From assembly GCA_945869505.1 (NCBI GenBank), contig CAMBOZ010000007.1, positions 1-29,559 of the forward strand: a stretch of 29,559 nucleotides of DNA. Reading direction: 5' to 3'. This document shows, piece after piece, positions 17,518 through 26,354 of the stretch (the stretch's first letter is position 1; every line of letters begins with the position of its first letter). The position numbers were made by a program, and so were the translations under genes. The DNA is from Bifidobacterium breve (GTDB lineage: Bacteria > Actinomycetota > Actinomycetes > Nanopelagicales > Nanopelagicaceae). Below the pieces are notes generated by a model, which had not been told where the DNA came from, ran no database searches, and was given only the letters and a program-made list of their open reading frames with translations.

Positions 17518-18369
17518 CTACTTTAATATTTTTTGTAGCGCTGACGGGATAAATTCAATGATGGCGGATGCAGAAATAGGGCAATCCTTAGATACAGTTA
17601 CCGCAGCCGAGTTGTGAATGAACGCACCACTCGCCGCAACTCTTGCAAGATGATCTGGATCATTTAATATTTCAATGTAATTTGTGGCAACAAGTGCGCC
17701 AATTATTCCCGCCAACACATCACCAGATCCTGCAGTTGCAAGCCAAGGCGTTGCTTTAGGTAATTCAATTAAGGATTTTCCATTTGCGACAACCGTGTAT
17801 GCGCCTTTAAGCAAGATCACAACGCCAAGGAATTCACTGGCTTTCACCGCCCATTTTCTTGGGTCTGCTTCGATCGCTTCAGAGGTAACGGAAAGTCCGC
17901 GTTTATTTAATAATCTGGCTAGTTCGCCGGCGTGAGGTGTTATCAATGTTGGTTGCACAAGTGTTCCAGCAAGGTCAAGTGCGCCCGCATCTAAGACAGT
18001 CGGAACAGTTTGAGATTTGATTAATTTAAACCAGCGGTGGCGTAACCAAGTTGTGTAATCACTATATTTATTTTCACTAATTCCAGAACCGGCAACCCAT
18101 GCATCAACTTTTCCTGGCTGCACCAATGCTTCTGGAGTTGAGTGCAGAACGAGATGAGCTAAGCCAGATGAGCTGTGAAAGCGAAGAACGCCGAGACCAG
18201 TGGTGATCGCGGCGCGAGTAGTAAGAACGGCAGCACCGGGATATTGCGCCGAGCCAGTGATCATGCCCAGAGTCCCGCGCGAATATTTATGGTCTATATC
18301 GCTGGGAACCACGATGCATTTTTTGGTATCGCGGGCACTCCATTTTTGACTCTTCATAAAAGCCATCAT
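17518..18369 (-). CDS. nnrD: ADP-dependent (S)-NAD(P)H-hydrate dehydratase
   Basis: Repairs hydrated NADH/NADPH, using ADP as phosphate donor. The protein (~283 aa) is the stand-alone YjeF C-terminal (ribokinase-like) domain. Typical features are GTLGMITGSAQYPGAAVLTTRAA near the start, ITPHAGELARLL, and the nucleotide-binding TAGSGDVLAGIIGAL. The N-terminal epimerase domain often fused to it is absent here. Two adjacent ATGs (18369, 18366) are possible; AGAAGG upstream favours either. A TTG-initiated extension to 18399 is less likely. It diverges from the Gfo/Idh gene at 18414. Confidence 0.88.
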   Translation of the reverse strand: MMAFMKSQKWSARDTKKCIVVPSDIDHKYSRGTLGMITGSAQYPGAAVLTTRAAITTGLGVLRFHSSSGLAHLVLHSTPEALVQPGKVDAWVAGSGISENKYSDYTTWLRHRWFKLIKSQTVPTVLDAGALDLAGTLVQPTLITPHAGELARLLNKRGLSVTSEAIEADPRKWAVKASEFLGVVILLKGAYTVVANGKSLIELPKATPWLATAGSGDVLAGIIGALVATNYIEILNDPDHLARVAASGAFIHNSAAVTVSKDCPISASAIIEFIPSALQKILK

Positions 18370-18413
18370 AGACCTTCTTGGAGATTGCCAATTTTGCAAG
18401 TATTGTCACCGAT

Positions 18414-19379
18414 ATGGAGAAAGTACGCTGGGGATTTATCGGCGCCGGTTACATTGCAAGGATCGCCTTATATCCCGCGCTACTTAATTCCGAAGTTGGC
18501 GAGATTTATGCCGTGGGATCAAAAGATCTTGAACGCGGAAAGTCTTTGTCTCCTAGTGGTCTGGTTTACACAGATTACGAGCAACTGCTTGCCGACCCGA
18601 AAGTTGAAGCTATTTACATTTCGCTACCGAATTCTTTACATATTGAATGGTCAATAAAAGCGATGCGCGCTGGAAAACATGTTCTATGTGAAAAACCTGC
18701 TGCGATGGATGTGGCAGAACTTAAAGAGGCAATTGCAGTCGCCAATGAAACTGGACTTATCTTTATGGAAGCCAGTTGGAATCGTTGGCATCCAAGAACC
18801 TTGCGCCTCAAGGAGATTGTTGACTCTGGAGTAATCGGTGAGGTCAAAAATATTCGCACCGCATTTACTTATGACGGCCTTGATCCCAGCAATATTCGGG
18901 CTATTTATGAATTAGGCGGCGGAGGACTTTATGATCTCGGTCCATATTCTGTAGCGGCCCCAATTTGGTTGATGGATTTTGCACCAGTAAGTAATATCAA
19001 GACTGATGTTATTTGGCATTCTGGTGGATGTGATGAAACGTTAAATATCTCATTCGATATTGGCGGCGCACATGCCGAGGCGCTTACTTCTATGAATACA
19101 CCGAGCACCCTTTACTTTGATGTCGTGGGCACGAAAGGCAGAGTTTCACTAATTGGGAACGACGCCTTTAACTCTCACAACAAGGCCAGCGCACTTGAAT
19201 TAGAAGTTGATGGAAAGGTGAGCGTTGAAAACTTCGCTGCTTGCGATCCTTACCAATTAATGGCTGATTCAATGTCGCGGCGCATTCGTGGGGGAGAAGG
19301 TTGGTTAATGCCGCATTCTCAATCAATCGCCTTTGCAGAAGTCTTTGAACGTGGCTTTGAAGTAATGGGCCGCCCCTAA
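18414..19379 (+). CDS. Gfo/Idh/MocA family oxidoreductase
   Basis: A 321-aa NAD(P)-dependent oxidoreductase of sugars or polyols. The N-terminal Rossmann fold opens with WGFIGAGYIA, and the EKP motif (HVLCEKPAAMD) supplies the catalytic lysine. The C-terminal domain has GGGGLYDLGPYSV, close to the trans-1,2-dihydrobenzene diol / glucose-fructose oxidoreductase branch. The substrate cannot be read from sequence. The ATG at 18414 has TATTGT seven bases upstream. The stop directly abuts the acetoacetyl-CoA synthetase gene, so the two form an operon. Confidence 0.87.
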   Translation: MEKVRWGFIGAGYIARIALYPALLNSEVGEIYAVGSKDLERGKSLSPSGLVYTDYEQLLADPKVEAIYISLPNSLHIEWSIKAMRAGKHVLCEKPAAMDVAELKEAIAVANETGLIFMEASWNRWHPRTLRLKEIVDSGVIGEVKNIRTAFTYDGLDPSNIRAIYELGGGGLYDLGPYSVAAPIWLMDFAPVSNIKTDVIWHSGGCDETLNISFDIGGAHAEALTSMNTPSTLYFDVVGTKGRVSLIGNDAFNSHNKASALELEVDGKVSVENFAACDPYQLMADSMSRRIRGGEGWLMPHSQSIAFAEVFERGFEVMGRP

Positions 19380-19382
19380 GTG

Positions 19383-21275
19383 ATGCAACGGGTGCTGTGG
19401 GAGCCAGAATCTTCTGAAGATCTGGCAATCGATAAATTAAAGAGATTTGCCAAAGTAAGTGATTTCCAAAGCCTTCATAAATGGTCAATTGAGAATAAGG
19501 AAAGTTTTTGGCGCTATGTATTTCAAGATAGCGGCGTAGTCGGAACTCTTGGCGATAAGGCAATAATTGATCGCGGCTTTCTCGAAAGTCACTTCTTCCC
19601 CGATACAAAGCTAAACATCGTAGATACCTTATTAAGGGGTCGCGATGATCAAATTGTAATAACTGAGATAAGCGAATCCGGAGTCAAGAAGAGTTATTCA
19701 CGCGGACAAGTACGTCATATTGCCAACCAAGTCGCCTATGGTTTACAGCAAATCGGCCTCAAGGAAGGCGATGTTGTTTCGGCAATTGTTTCCAACGTAG
19801 CAGAGACGGTATTTATCGCACTCGGTGCTCTGAAAATCGGTGCCATTTTTTCTAGCACTTCTGCTGATTTCGGAACCGCGACCGTGTTAGATCGATTTGA
19901 ACAGATTCGACCAAAGGTTCTATTGGTCACGACGAATTATCAATATAACGGCAAAGAAATCGATTGCTCAGAAAAGATCGCTGAAATAGTCGCACAACTG
20001 CCAACACTTCAGAAAGTTATCTCAATTGGATCGGCAAGTTCGCCATATCAAAGTTTTACCGAGTGGATTGCTAACTGTGACCCAACGAGTGAAATTTCAA
20101 TACCCGGTGGTTTTGATCGACCAGGTTTCATCCTGTTCTCATCTGGAACAACTGGCAAACCAAAATGTATAGTGCACAGCGCTGCGGGAGTGTTGTTAAA
20201 GGCGCTTAGTGAGCAGAGGTACCACCTTGATATAAAAGCTAATGATGAAGTTTTCTACTTTACGACGTGTGGCTGGATGATGTGGAACTGGCTCTTTATG
20301 GTGATGGGAACTGGTGCGGCGATAGTTCTATACGACGGAAATCCCATGCACCCAACCCCAGAACGATTATTTGATCTAGCTGATGAAAACCAATTAACTT
20401 TCCTTGGCGTTTCTGCTAAATATATAGATTCAATTCGTAAATTAAATTTGCTACCAAAAGAAACACATAAACTCTCTAAATTGCGCACCATTGCCTCAAC
20501 TGGATCGCCACTTAGCCCAGAAGGCTTTAACTTTATTTACGAAAACGTTGCATCCAGCGTGCATCTCGCTTCAATCTCGGGAGGAACCGATATCTGCGGA
20601 TGTTTTATGCTCGGCGCTCCAGATATGCCGGTTTATTCCGGCCAGATTCAAGTTCCAGCGCTGGGACTTGATGTACAAGTTTTAAATGAGAATGGCGATG
20701 CGGCAGAAGTCGGAGTCAATGGAGAACTAGTTTGTAGAAACATATTTCCTTCCGTTCCGCTCTACTTCTGGGACGATCTAGGTAACGCTAAATTTAAATC
20801 CGCTTACTTTGAAAGATTTGCCGACGTGTGGACCCACGGAGATTATGTTGAAAAGACTCTAGAAGGTGGCTTCATTGTGCAAGGCCGCTCAGATGCAACG
20901 CTAAATGCAAGTGGAGTCCGGATCGGTACCGCCGAGATCTATCGCATCACTGAGGAGTTTGCTGAAGTTACAGAATCTTTGGCGATTGCCCAAAAATGGG
21001 ATGGCGACACGAGAGTCATTCTTTTTGTAAAAATGGCAGAGGGAACAGATTTAACAGAAGAGTTAATTGCTCAAATTAAATCAGCGTTGAAGAGAAAAGC
21101 GAGCCCACGCCATGTGCCTGCACTCATTTTGCAAGCGCCAGAATTTCCGCGGACCAAGAGCAATAAACTCGTGGAAATCGCCGTTGCCAATGTCATTAAC
21201 AAAGTAGCAAATAACAACTTAGGTGCACTTGCCAATCCAGAATCTTTAGATTGGTTTAGCGGCTTAAATCTTTAA
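19383..21275 (+). CDS. Acetoacetyl-CoA synthetase (acetoacetate-CoA ligase)
   Basis: ANL-superfamily ligase of 630 aa that activates acetoacetate, or a related short acid, with ATP and CoA. The N-terminal ACAS cap contains the FWRYVFQDSG segment. The P-loop-like FSSGTTGKPK sits near residue 253, followed by TTCGWMMWNW, the STGSPLSPEGF and ISGGTDICG motifs, and a WTHGDY hinge. The adenylation lysine near the end lies in PRTKSNK, where the usual glycine is replaced by asparagine. A GTG at 19380 touches the preceding stop; the ATG three bases later is chosen. Its 3' end overlaps the convergent operon by 20 bases. Confidence 0.9.
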   Translation: MQRVLWEPESSEDLAIDKLKRFAKVSDFQSLHKWSIENKESFWRYVFQDSGVVGTLGDKAIIDRGFLESHFFPDTKLNIVDTLLRGRDDQIVITEISESGVKKSYSRGQVRHIANQVAYGLQQIGLKEGDVVSAIVSNVAETVFIALGALKIGAIFSSTSADFGTATVLDRFEQIRPKVLLVTTNYQYNGKEIDCSEKIAEIVAQLPTLQKVISIGSASSPYQSFTEWIANCDPTSEISIPGGFDRPGFILFSSGTTGKPKCIVHSAAGVLLKALSEQRYHLDIKANDEVFYFTTCGWMMWNWLFMVMGTGAAIVLYDGNPMHPTPERLFDLADENQLTFLGVSAKYIDSIRKLNLLPKETHKLSKLRTIASTGSPLSPEGFNFIYENVASSVHLASISGGTDICGCFMLGAPDMPVYSGQIQVPALGLDVQVLNENGDAAEVGVNGELVCRNIFPSVPLYFWDDLGNAKFKSAYFERFADVWTHGDYVEKTLEGGFIVQGRSDATLNASGVRIGTAEIYRITEEFAEVTESLAIAQKWDGDTRVILFVKMAEGTDLTEELIAQIKSALKRKASPRHVPALILQAPEFPRTKSNKLVEIAVANVINKVANNNLGALANPESLDWFSGLNL

Positions 21276-22425
21276 CTTGTTCCCAAGTGCGTGAGCTCCA
21301 AGAGTTAATCAAAGCTTGTTGCACACTTACGACATCAACCGCTTCCTTAAAGCTTTGGCCAAAGGCTTTGCCTTCAACGATTGATTGCATAAAGACATAA
21401 TCTTCAATGGCAACCAGGTCTTCAAATCCGATGGCGTTTGCTTGACCAGGAACAAATGCTCCGTGGAATGGGAAGCGATCTCCACCATAAATTGTGGTGT
21501 ATCCAGTGTTAAGCGAACTTCCGAGTTCGTAATACTGCAACTCGTTTATCTTTTCTAAGTTCCACAAAAGTGATCCCTTGGTTCCATAAATTTCGAAGGC
21601 GTTCTGACTTTCTGGTCCAACGACTGTGCGGCTAACTTCAAATGTTCCGGTTGCGCCATTGGCAAAAGTACAAAGCATCGACGCGAAATCTTCATTTTCA
21701 ACAATACCCTTTGGATCACTTGCTTTGCCACGTGAGTAATGGCTGGCATTTGCGGAAGGCAATGGACGCTCTTTAATTGTTGTGTTCTGCATTCCGACAA
21801 CTTCAGAAATTGGACCTACTAAAAATTGCGCCATAGAAACGCTGTGACTCAAAATATCGCTGGATACACCGTAACCAGCATCAGCTAACTTAAATCGCCA
21901 AGTGAGCAAACCGAGTTCGTCGCTTCCATACATACTCAAGAAACGGCCACGGTAGTGCGTGATTTCTCCGAGCGCGCCGCTAGCAATCAAGTTCTTTGCG
22001 TGCAGAACCAGGGGAGCCCAAACATAGTTATAGCCAACTCCAGTTGGAACACCAGCGCTCTTCGCTAATTTATAAGCCTCAACTGTTTGTTCTGGTTTTC
22101 CACCAATTGGCTTCTCGCTAAATACCGCTTTACCAGCCTTAGTTGCTGCTTCAATCATCGGAAGGTGCAACATATTCGGGGCCGTTACCCACACTGCATC
22201 TACATCTGCTGCAGTCGCTGCCTCCATCCAATCACCAGTGGCGCGCGCGAATCCGTAATCTTCAACCGCACTCTTCTGTCGCGCCGGATCCACGTCTGCA
22301 CAAACTTGCAGGATTGGTTGAAAACCGCGATCAGGAAATAGCGATGGAATGCGTAGCGCAGAGCGAGAGTGTGCTTGTCCCATCCAGCCGAGACCGAGAA
22401 CTGCAATACGAATATCTCTTTTCAT
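21256..22425 (-). CDS. Gfo/Idh/MocA family oxidoreductase (last gene of the iol-type operon)
   Basis: A 389-aa NAD(P)-dependent oxidoreductase. The Rossmann motif is VLGLGWMGQAHS, the lysine motif is SEKPIGG, and the C-terminal half contains a DAGYGVSSDILSHSVSMA segment with a putative catalytic His. The start at 22425 (ATG, ATGA overlap with iolB) puts the Rossmann fold at the N-terminus; upstream in-frame codons would add an unlikely tail. Position in the operon suggests an inositol, inosose or related sugar-acid substrate, which is an inference. Confidence 0.87.
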   Translation of the reverse strand: MKRDIRIAVLGLGWMGQAHSRSALRIPSLFPDRGFQPILQVCADVDPARQKSAVEDYGFARATGDWMEAATAADVDAVWVTAPNMLHLPMIEAATKAGKAVFSEKPIGGKPEQTVEAYKLAKSAGVPTGVGYNYVWAPLVLHAKNLIASGALGEITHYRGRFLSMYGSDELGLLTWRFKLADAGYGVSSDILSHSVSMAQFLVGPISEVVGMQNTTIKERPLPSANASHYSRGKASDPKGIVENEDFASMLCTFANGATGTFEVSRTVVGPESQNAFEIYGTKGSLLWNLEKINELQYYELGSSLNTGYTTIYGGDRFPFHGAFVPGQANAIGFEDLVAIEDYVFMQSIVEGKAFGQSFKEAVDVVSVQQALINSWSSRTWEQVKDLSR

Positions 22426-23315
22426 TTTTCTACCTTGCCTTGGGCTGAAGTAACTGGACATCGGGGATCTTGCACTTGCTCATTCCATGAATCTCTAATC
22501 CAGTGATGTGCTGGATCATCGCAAAAAGCCATACTGCGTTCGGCGGCAGGTCCGGCCATTACATTTAAAAAGTACATTGGATATTCAGGGGAAGCAATTG
22601 ATGGCCCGTGATAACCATGAGGCACCACATAAGTATCTTTATCGTGAATTGTCACGGTCTCATCTACAGAACCATCGACGGTATAAACGTGGAAGAAGCC
22701 GACACCCTCATCATCACCGTGGTCGGTTCCTTCCTTGCCAATTTGGAAGTAGTAAACCTCTTCGTTAATTGTGGGACAACCCGGAAATTTATCGTGGCGG
22801 TGTGGTGGCCAAGAGGAAAGATTTCCACCTGGAGTAATAACTTCGCAGACCAAAATTTTATGACAAACGGTAAAACTAGTTGGCGTAGCAATGTTATTTA
22901 CTTGGCGGGTTGCCTTGCCTGAACCGCGAACTTCAACGGAAACACCTTCAGCAGGTGTGTAGCAAACTGGAAATTGCTCGCTCGCTTCGGCGGTTAATAG
23001 CGCGACTTCGCCAGATTTTCCAGAGAATTTAACTGATGAATTAACCGGAATGTAGATCCAGTCGGAGACCGCAGCAAAAACACCTTTGCGGCCCTTTAAA
23101 GTGAATGACTGACCATCTACTTCCACCTTCACATCTTGAGCTGAGAGCGGAAGCAATATCGCCTCACGCCCTTTCAGTTCTACGCTAACTTCGGCGCGCT
23201 TTGCCAAGTCATAAGTATAAAAACCGCAGAATTCCCATTGCGCATCCTTTGGCGTTAATGAAATCTCTGCATCCGAAGTGGCTAAAGTTCCAGCGGGTTT
23301 ATACCAACTCATCAT
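22422..23315 (-). CDS. iolB: 5-deoxy-glucuronate isomerase
   Basis: Converts 5-deoxy-D-glucuronate to 5-dehydro-2-deoxy-D-gluconate in myo-inositol breakdown. The ~297-aa protein is a bicupin. The metal site is recognisable in WPPHRHDKFP and the following INEEVYYFQ, with the later VVPHGYHGPS. Length and motifs match IolB well. Two tandem ATGs (23315, 23312) are possible; the first overlaps the upstream stop. The 3' end overlaps the next gene as ATGA. Confidence 0.93.
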   Translation of the reverse strand: MMSWYKPAGTLATSDAEISLTPKDAQWEFCGFYTYDLAKRAEVSVELKGREAILLPLSAQDVKVEVDGQSFTLKGRKGVFAAVSDWIYIPVNSSVKFSGKSGEVALLTAEASEQFPVCYTPAEGVSVEVRGSGKATRQVNNIATPTSFTVCHKILVCEVITPGGNLSSWPPHRHDKFPGCPTINEEVYYFQIGKEGTDHGDDEGVGFFHVYTVDGSVDETVTIHDKDTYVVPHGYHGPSIASPEYPMYFLNVMAGPAAERSMAFCDDPAHHWIRDSWNEQVQDPRCPVTSAQGKVEK

Positions 23316-24205
23316 CAACCTTTTCTAACCATTTTTGCTGCGCGAGATACGGCAGCTTCTACATCTAAATCTTCACCGTATAAAAGTGCGCGGCCTGGAA
23401 CTAAGCCACGGATATTAGGAACTGTCAAAGCTTTCTCCCACTTAGCAAAAACTTCTTCCCAATTACTTCCTGGATCTCCACCCAATAACAAAATTGGACA
23501 ACTCGTTGCCGCCGCAACTCTTTCAGGATTTGCAGGTGCAGGAATCTTTAGCCAAGTAAATGCTGATGATGAGCCAAGAGCCGATGCGATTGAGACTACC
23601 TTTATCAACTTCTCTTCTGATGGATCAAGCACTGCTCTGCCATCTGAGTTCTTCATATATGGCAGCGGTTCAATCATAGATACGAGTTCGAGGTCAGCCA
23701 GTTGTGTGGTGACTTGAGCAACCATTTCGATAGTTCTAGCAACTCCCGGGTCCGTCTCATCAATTCGCAGCAAAGTCTTTCCACCATCGAGCCCCATGCT
23801 CTTTATATGTTCGGCGTCGTATGCGGTTAGGCGATCATCTAGCTCCCAAGTAGCTCCGATAATTCCACCGCGATTCATGGTGCCAATTGCGACTTTTTCT
23901 TCAAGCGCACCTAGCCAAGCAAGTTCTTCCAAGATATCCGCACTTGCCATTACGCCGTCAACGCCGGCAACGGCTAAACCACGAATTAATTTATCTAATA
24001 GAACAAAACGATCTGCGATAGCAGTTGGATTATTTCCCGCTGCGATTATTCCGCGGGCGGTGTGATCTGCCGCCAACAACATTAATTTGCCGTCTTTACC
24101 AGCAACGCTTCTGCGCGCACGATTCTTCAAAGCTTTCTGAAGAGATGCCGGATTATTTATTCTGGCTTCAATAAGTTCGAAGTAGCGCTTACGATCAAAG
24201 GTCAT
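23315..24205 (-). CDS. Cgl0158-type TIM-barrel aldolase, candidate for the inositol-pathway aldolase step
   Basis: A 296-aa protein of the DeoC/LacD/DhnA-like aldolase group found in actinobacterial iol operons. Recognisable segments are LMLLAADHTARGI near the start, GGKTLLRIDETD in the middle, and a C-terminal ILLLGGDPGS phosphate-binding stretch. Lying between iolC and iolB, it is the natural candidate for cleaving 2-deoxy-5-keto-gluconate-6-phosphate into dihydroxyacetone phosphate and malonate semialdehyde, the job of IolJ elsewhere. That role is inferred from context. Both ends overlap their neighbours. Confidence 0.78.
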   Translation of the reverse strand: MTFDRKRYFELIEARINNPASLQKALKNRARRSVAGKDGKLMLLAADHTARGIIAAGNNPTAIADRFVLLDKLIRGLAVAGVDGVMASADILEELAWLGALEEKVAIGTMNRGGIIGATWELDDRLTAYDAEHIKSMGLDGGKTLLRIDETDPGVARTIEMVAQVTTQLADLELVSMIEPLPYMKNSDGRAVLDPSEEKLIKVVSIASALGSSSAFTWLKIPAPANPERVAAATSCPILLLGGDPGSNWEEVFAKWEKALTVPNIRGLVPGRALLYGEDLDVEAAVSRAAKMVRKG

Positions 24206-25158
24206 TACTTCTTACCTCCAGTGCCAATAAAGTTATTGAGAACCTCAATAGTTGGCATTGCATCGGAGCACATTAACTCAGAAGCCAAATAGGCACCAGC
24301 CGCGTTGGCAAACTCACCTATTTCTTGCAATCCCCAGCCGCTTAATAAGCCATGCACTAGTGCGCCACCAAAGGCATCTCCGGCACCAAGTCCGCATACC
24401 AATTTGATCGGACGTGGAGCGATAACGATTCGTTCGTTTTGCGTGGCAAGCAGAACACCATCTCCACCCATCTTCACAATCGCGATACGAACCCCACGCT
24501 TTAGAAGTTCGGTCGCCGCTTCCTGCGGATCAGAGATTCCAAGTGCAACTTGGCATTCAGCAATATTTCCAATTGCAATGGTGCAAAGTGATATCGCCTC
24601 TTGCGCTGCTGCACGCGCGGCTTCCACGTTTGGCCAAAATGATGGTCGGTAATCTAAATCGATAATTGACTCGGCTCTGCGATCGCGAATTTGAAGCCAT
24701 TTGATAGCGCTCTTTGCCGTTTCACCAGTAGATAAAGCACACGCGCTTACCCAAAAGATTTTTGCAGCCAGTATCGTTTCGGAATCGACATCGCTAACGA
24801 TTACTTGCGTATCCGGAGCCGAAGGCTGGCGATGAAAGATTATCTTTGGATCTTCTGGAGGATCTTGTGAAGCAAGCACAACAGGTGTTAAGCCGCTTTC
24901 AGAAACCTTCACAAAATCGGTGTTCACGCCAAATTCTTTCAATTTATTAACAACGTATTGCCCAAGAGGATCAACACCGACTTTTGTAACTATCGCACTC
25001 TTATGGCCCAATCGAGCCGCCGCAACTGCCACATTTGTCGGAGAGCCGCCGATTGATTTATGAAAAGTCTGCGGCTGACTAAAGGAAGTATTGATTTGTT
25101 CAGCAAATAAATCAACGCTAATTCGACCCACCGTGATGAGATCGAGATCCTTCGCCAT
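24205..25158 (-). CDS. iolC: 5-dehydro-2-deoxygluconokinase (PfkB family)
   Basis: Phosphorylates 5-dehydro-2-deoxy-D-gluconate. The 317-aa PfkB kinase shows the first signature around GGSPTNVAVAAARLG (37-51), the IolC-type DLDYRPSFW (167-175) and the catalytic GAGDAFGG (258-265). It is the first gene of the minus-strand operon. An AAGGA ribosome site is well spaced before the ATG, so unlike many genes here it has a normal 5' leader. Its stop overlaps the aldolase start as TAATG. Confidence 0.92.
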   Translation of the reverse strand: MAKDLDLITVGRISVDLFAEQINTSFSQPQTFHKSIGGSPTNVAVAAARLGHKSAIVTKVGVDPLGQYVVNKLKEFGVNTDFVKVSESGLTPVVLASQDPPEDPKIIFHRQPSAPDTQVIVSDVDSETILAAKIFWVSACALSTGETAKSAIKWLQIRDRRAESIIDLDYRPSFWPNVEAARAAAQEAISLCTIAIGNIAECQVALGISDPQEAATELLKRGVRIAIVKMGGDGVLLATQNERIVIAPRPIKLVCGLGAGDAFGGALVHGLLSGWGLQEIGEFANAAGAYLASELMCSDAMPTIEVLNNFIGTGGKK

Positions 25159-25166
25159 TGTTATCC

Positions 25167-25178
25167 TTACGTGCGTAA
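25167..25178. promoter_or_regulatory. Inverted repeat before iolC, candidate operator
   Basis: TTACGTGCGTAA contains a perfect 5-2-5 inverted repeat and touches the iolC ribosome site on the minus strand. It could bind an inositol-responsive repressor. No regulator gene is adjacent. Confidence 0.35.
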
Positions 25179-25187
25179 TAGGGGCAC

Positions 25188-25216
25188 TTCATAAATCCTT
25201 CTCCAAACTATATAGT
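25188..25216 (+). promoter_or_regulatory. Promoter of iolG
   Basis: TTCATA (25188-25193) and TATAGT (25211-25216) are 17 bases apart. The -10 lies in the 10-base palindrome ACTATATAGT (25207-25216). It implies a leader of about 33 bases with an AAGGAG ribosome site at 25238-25243. Confidence 0.45.
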
Positions 25217-25255
25217 GAAGGTCTATCGCTGCGAAATAAGGAGTAAATCTGCGCC

Positions 25256-26230
25256 ATGAAGATCGCAGTTATTGGTTCTGGGCGCATGGGCGCCATTCGC
25301 GCCGAAGATTTACTTGGTGATGGCGCAGAAGTAACAATATTCAATCGGCGCGATTTAGCCGCTGAAGAATTGGCCAAAAAATTGGGTTGCGACTCTGGTA
25401 AGTATTCAGAGATTTATAGCCAAACTTTTGATGGATATGTAGTCGCCACAGCAACCAATGCCCACGTAGAAATTTTAACTAGCCTATTACCTCTTGGAAA
25501 ACCTATTCTCTGTGAAAAGCCGATTTCACTGACAGTTGAAGAAACTGATGAAGTAATTGCTAAGTCTGAAAAGTTTGGAACTCAGATCCAAGTAGGGTTT
25601 CAGCGCCGCTTTGATCCACCAATCAGCAAAGCCGCCAAGATGGTTTCCAATGGAGATGTCGGAACTTTATACACAATGCATATGTACGCCCACGACCACC
25701 AGCCTTCAACCTTAGAGTTCTTAGAAGGTAGCGGAAGTATCTATCGAGATCTACATGTTCATGACTTTGATCTCATCCGTTGGATTACTCAAAGTGAGAT
25801 TGCCAAGGTTTACGCAACACAAGCAGTTCGCGAACACCAGCAATACGCAAAATATGGAGATGCTGACGTTTCACTAATTTCTTTAACAACTGTCAGCGGC
25901 GTTCAAGTAGCAATTACTGGAACGCGCCACGATCCGGTCGGACATGATGTTCGCCTGGAAATATTTGGCTCAAAGGATTCTCTCGCCGTCGGTTTAAATC
26001 AAAAGACTCCGATCCATGACATCGAAGGCGAGATTAATTTTGCTCCAGTTAGATATAAAGGTTTTATCGAAAGATTTCGTGAGGCGTTTGCAAAGGAATC
26101 TCAAGCATTTCATAAACTTACTAAAGGCGAAATTTCTAATCCATGCCCACCAAAATCAGCTCGCGAAGCGCTCAGAGTTGCCATCGCGTGCGAGGAATCG
26201 ATAAGAACTGGCCAGCCAGTCAGTCTTTAA
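25256..26230 (+). CDS. iolG: Inositol 2-dehydrogenase-like oxidoreductase
   Basis: A 324-aa Gfo/Idh/MocA protein likely to oxidise myo-inositol to scyllo-inosose with NAD. It has the Rossmann motif IGSGRMG (6-12), the lysine motif CEKPIS, QVGFQRRFD, and the DLHVHDFDLIRW catalytic segment, all typical of IolG. It diverges from the iolC operon across a 97-base shared promoter region. AAGGAG lies 12 bases before the ATG, somewhat distant. Exact substrate choice among inositol isomers cannot be read. Confidence 0.87.
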   Translation: MKIAVIGSGRMGAIRAEDLLGDGAEVTIFNRRDLAAEELAKKLGCDSGKYSEIYSQTFDGYVVATATNAHVEILTSLLPLGKPILCEKPISLTVEETDEVIAKSEKFGTQIQVGFQRRFDPPISKAAKMVSNGDVGTLYTMHMYAHDHQPSTLEFLEGSGSIYRDLHVHDFDLIRWITQSEIAKVYATQAVREHQQYAKYGDADVSLISLTTVSGVQVAITGTRHDPVGHDVRLEIFGSKDSLAVGLNQKTPIHDIEGEINFAPVRYKGFIERFREAFAKESQAFHKLTKGEISNPCPPKSAREALRVAIACEESIRTGQPVSL

Positions 26231-26248
26231 TTTATATCAATTTAAAGT

Positions 26249-26325
26249 TGGTGGGACGGGTCGGACTTGAACCGACGACGACCGAATTATGAGTTCGGGG
26301 CTCTAACCAACTGAGCTACCGTCCC
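26249..26325 (-). tRNA. tRNA-Met (CAT), elongator type
   Basis: The minus strand folds into a full cloverleaf: acceptor GGGACGG / CCGTCCC, D stem GCTC / GAGC, anticodon stem CCGAA / TTCGG with loop CTCATAA, T stem GTCGG / CCGAC with canonical loop TTCAAGT, discriminator A, and CCA encoded. The acceptor is fully paired and the anticodon stem lacks the three GC pairs of initiators, so it is not tRNA-fMet. A CAU-anticodon isoleucine tRNA is the alternative. Confidence 0.88.
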
Positions 26326-26354
26326 TGGTGGGGTTGATGCGAACTTTACTGTAC

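Noticed and set aside
18175..18657. Plus-strand frame of 160 codons across nnrD and the Gfo/Idh start
   Set aside because: It overlaps two recognised genes and shows no domain or ribosome site.
26249..26325. Initiator tRNA-fMet
   Set aside because: The first acceptor pair is G-C rather than mismatched, and the anticodon stem lacks the three consecutive GC pairs of initiators. An isoleucine CAU tRNA remains possible.
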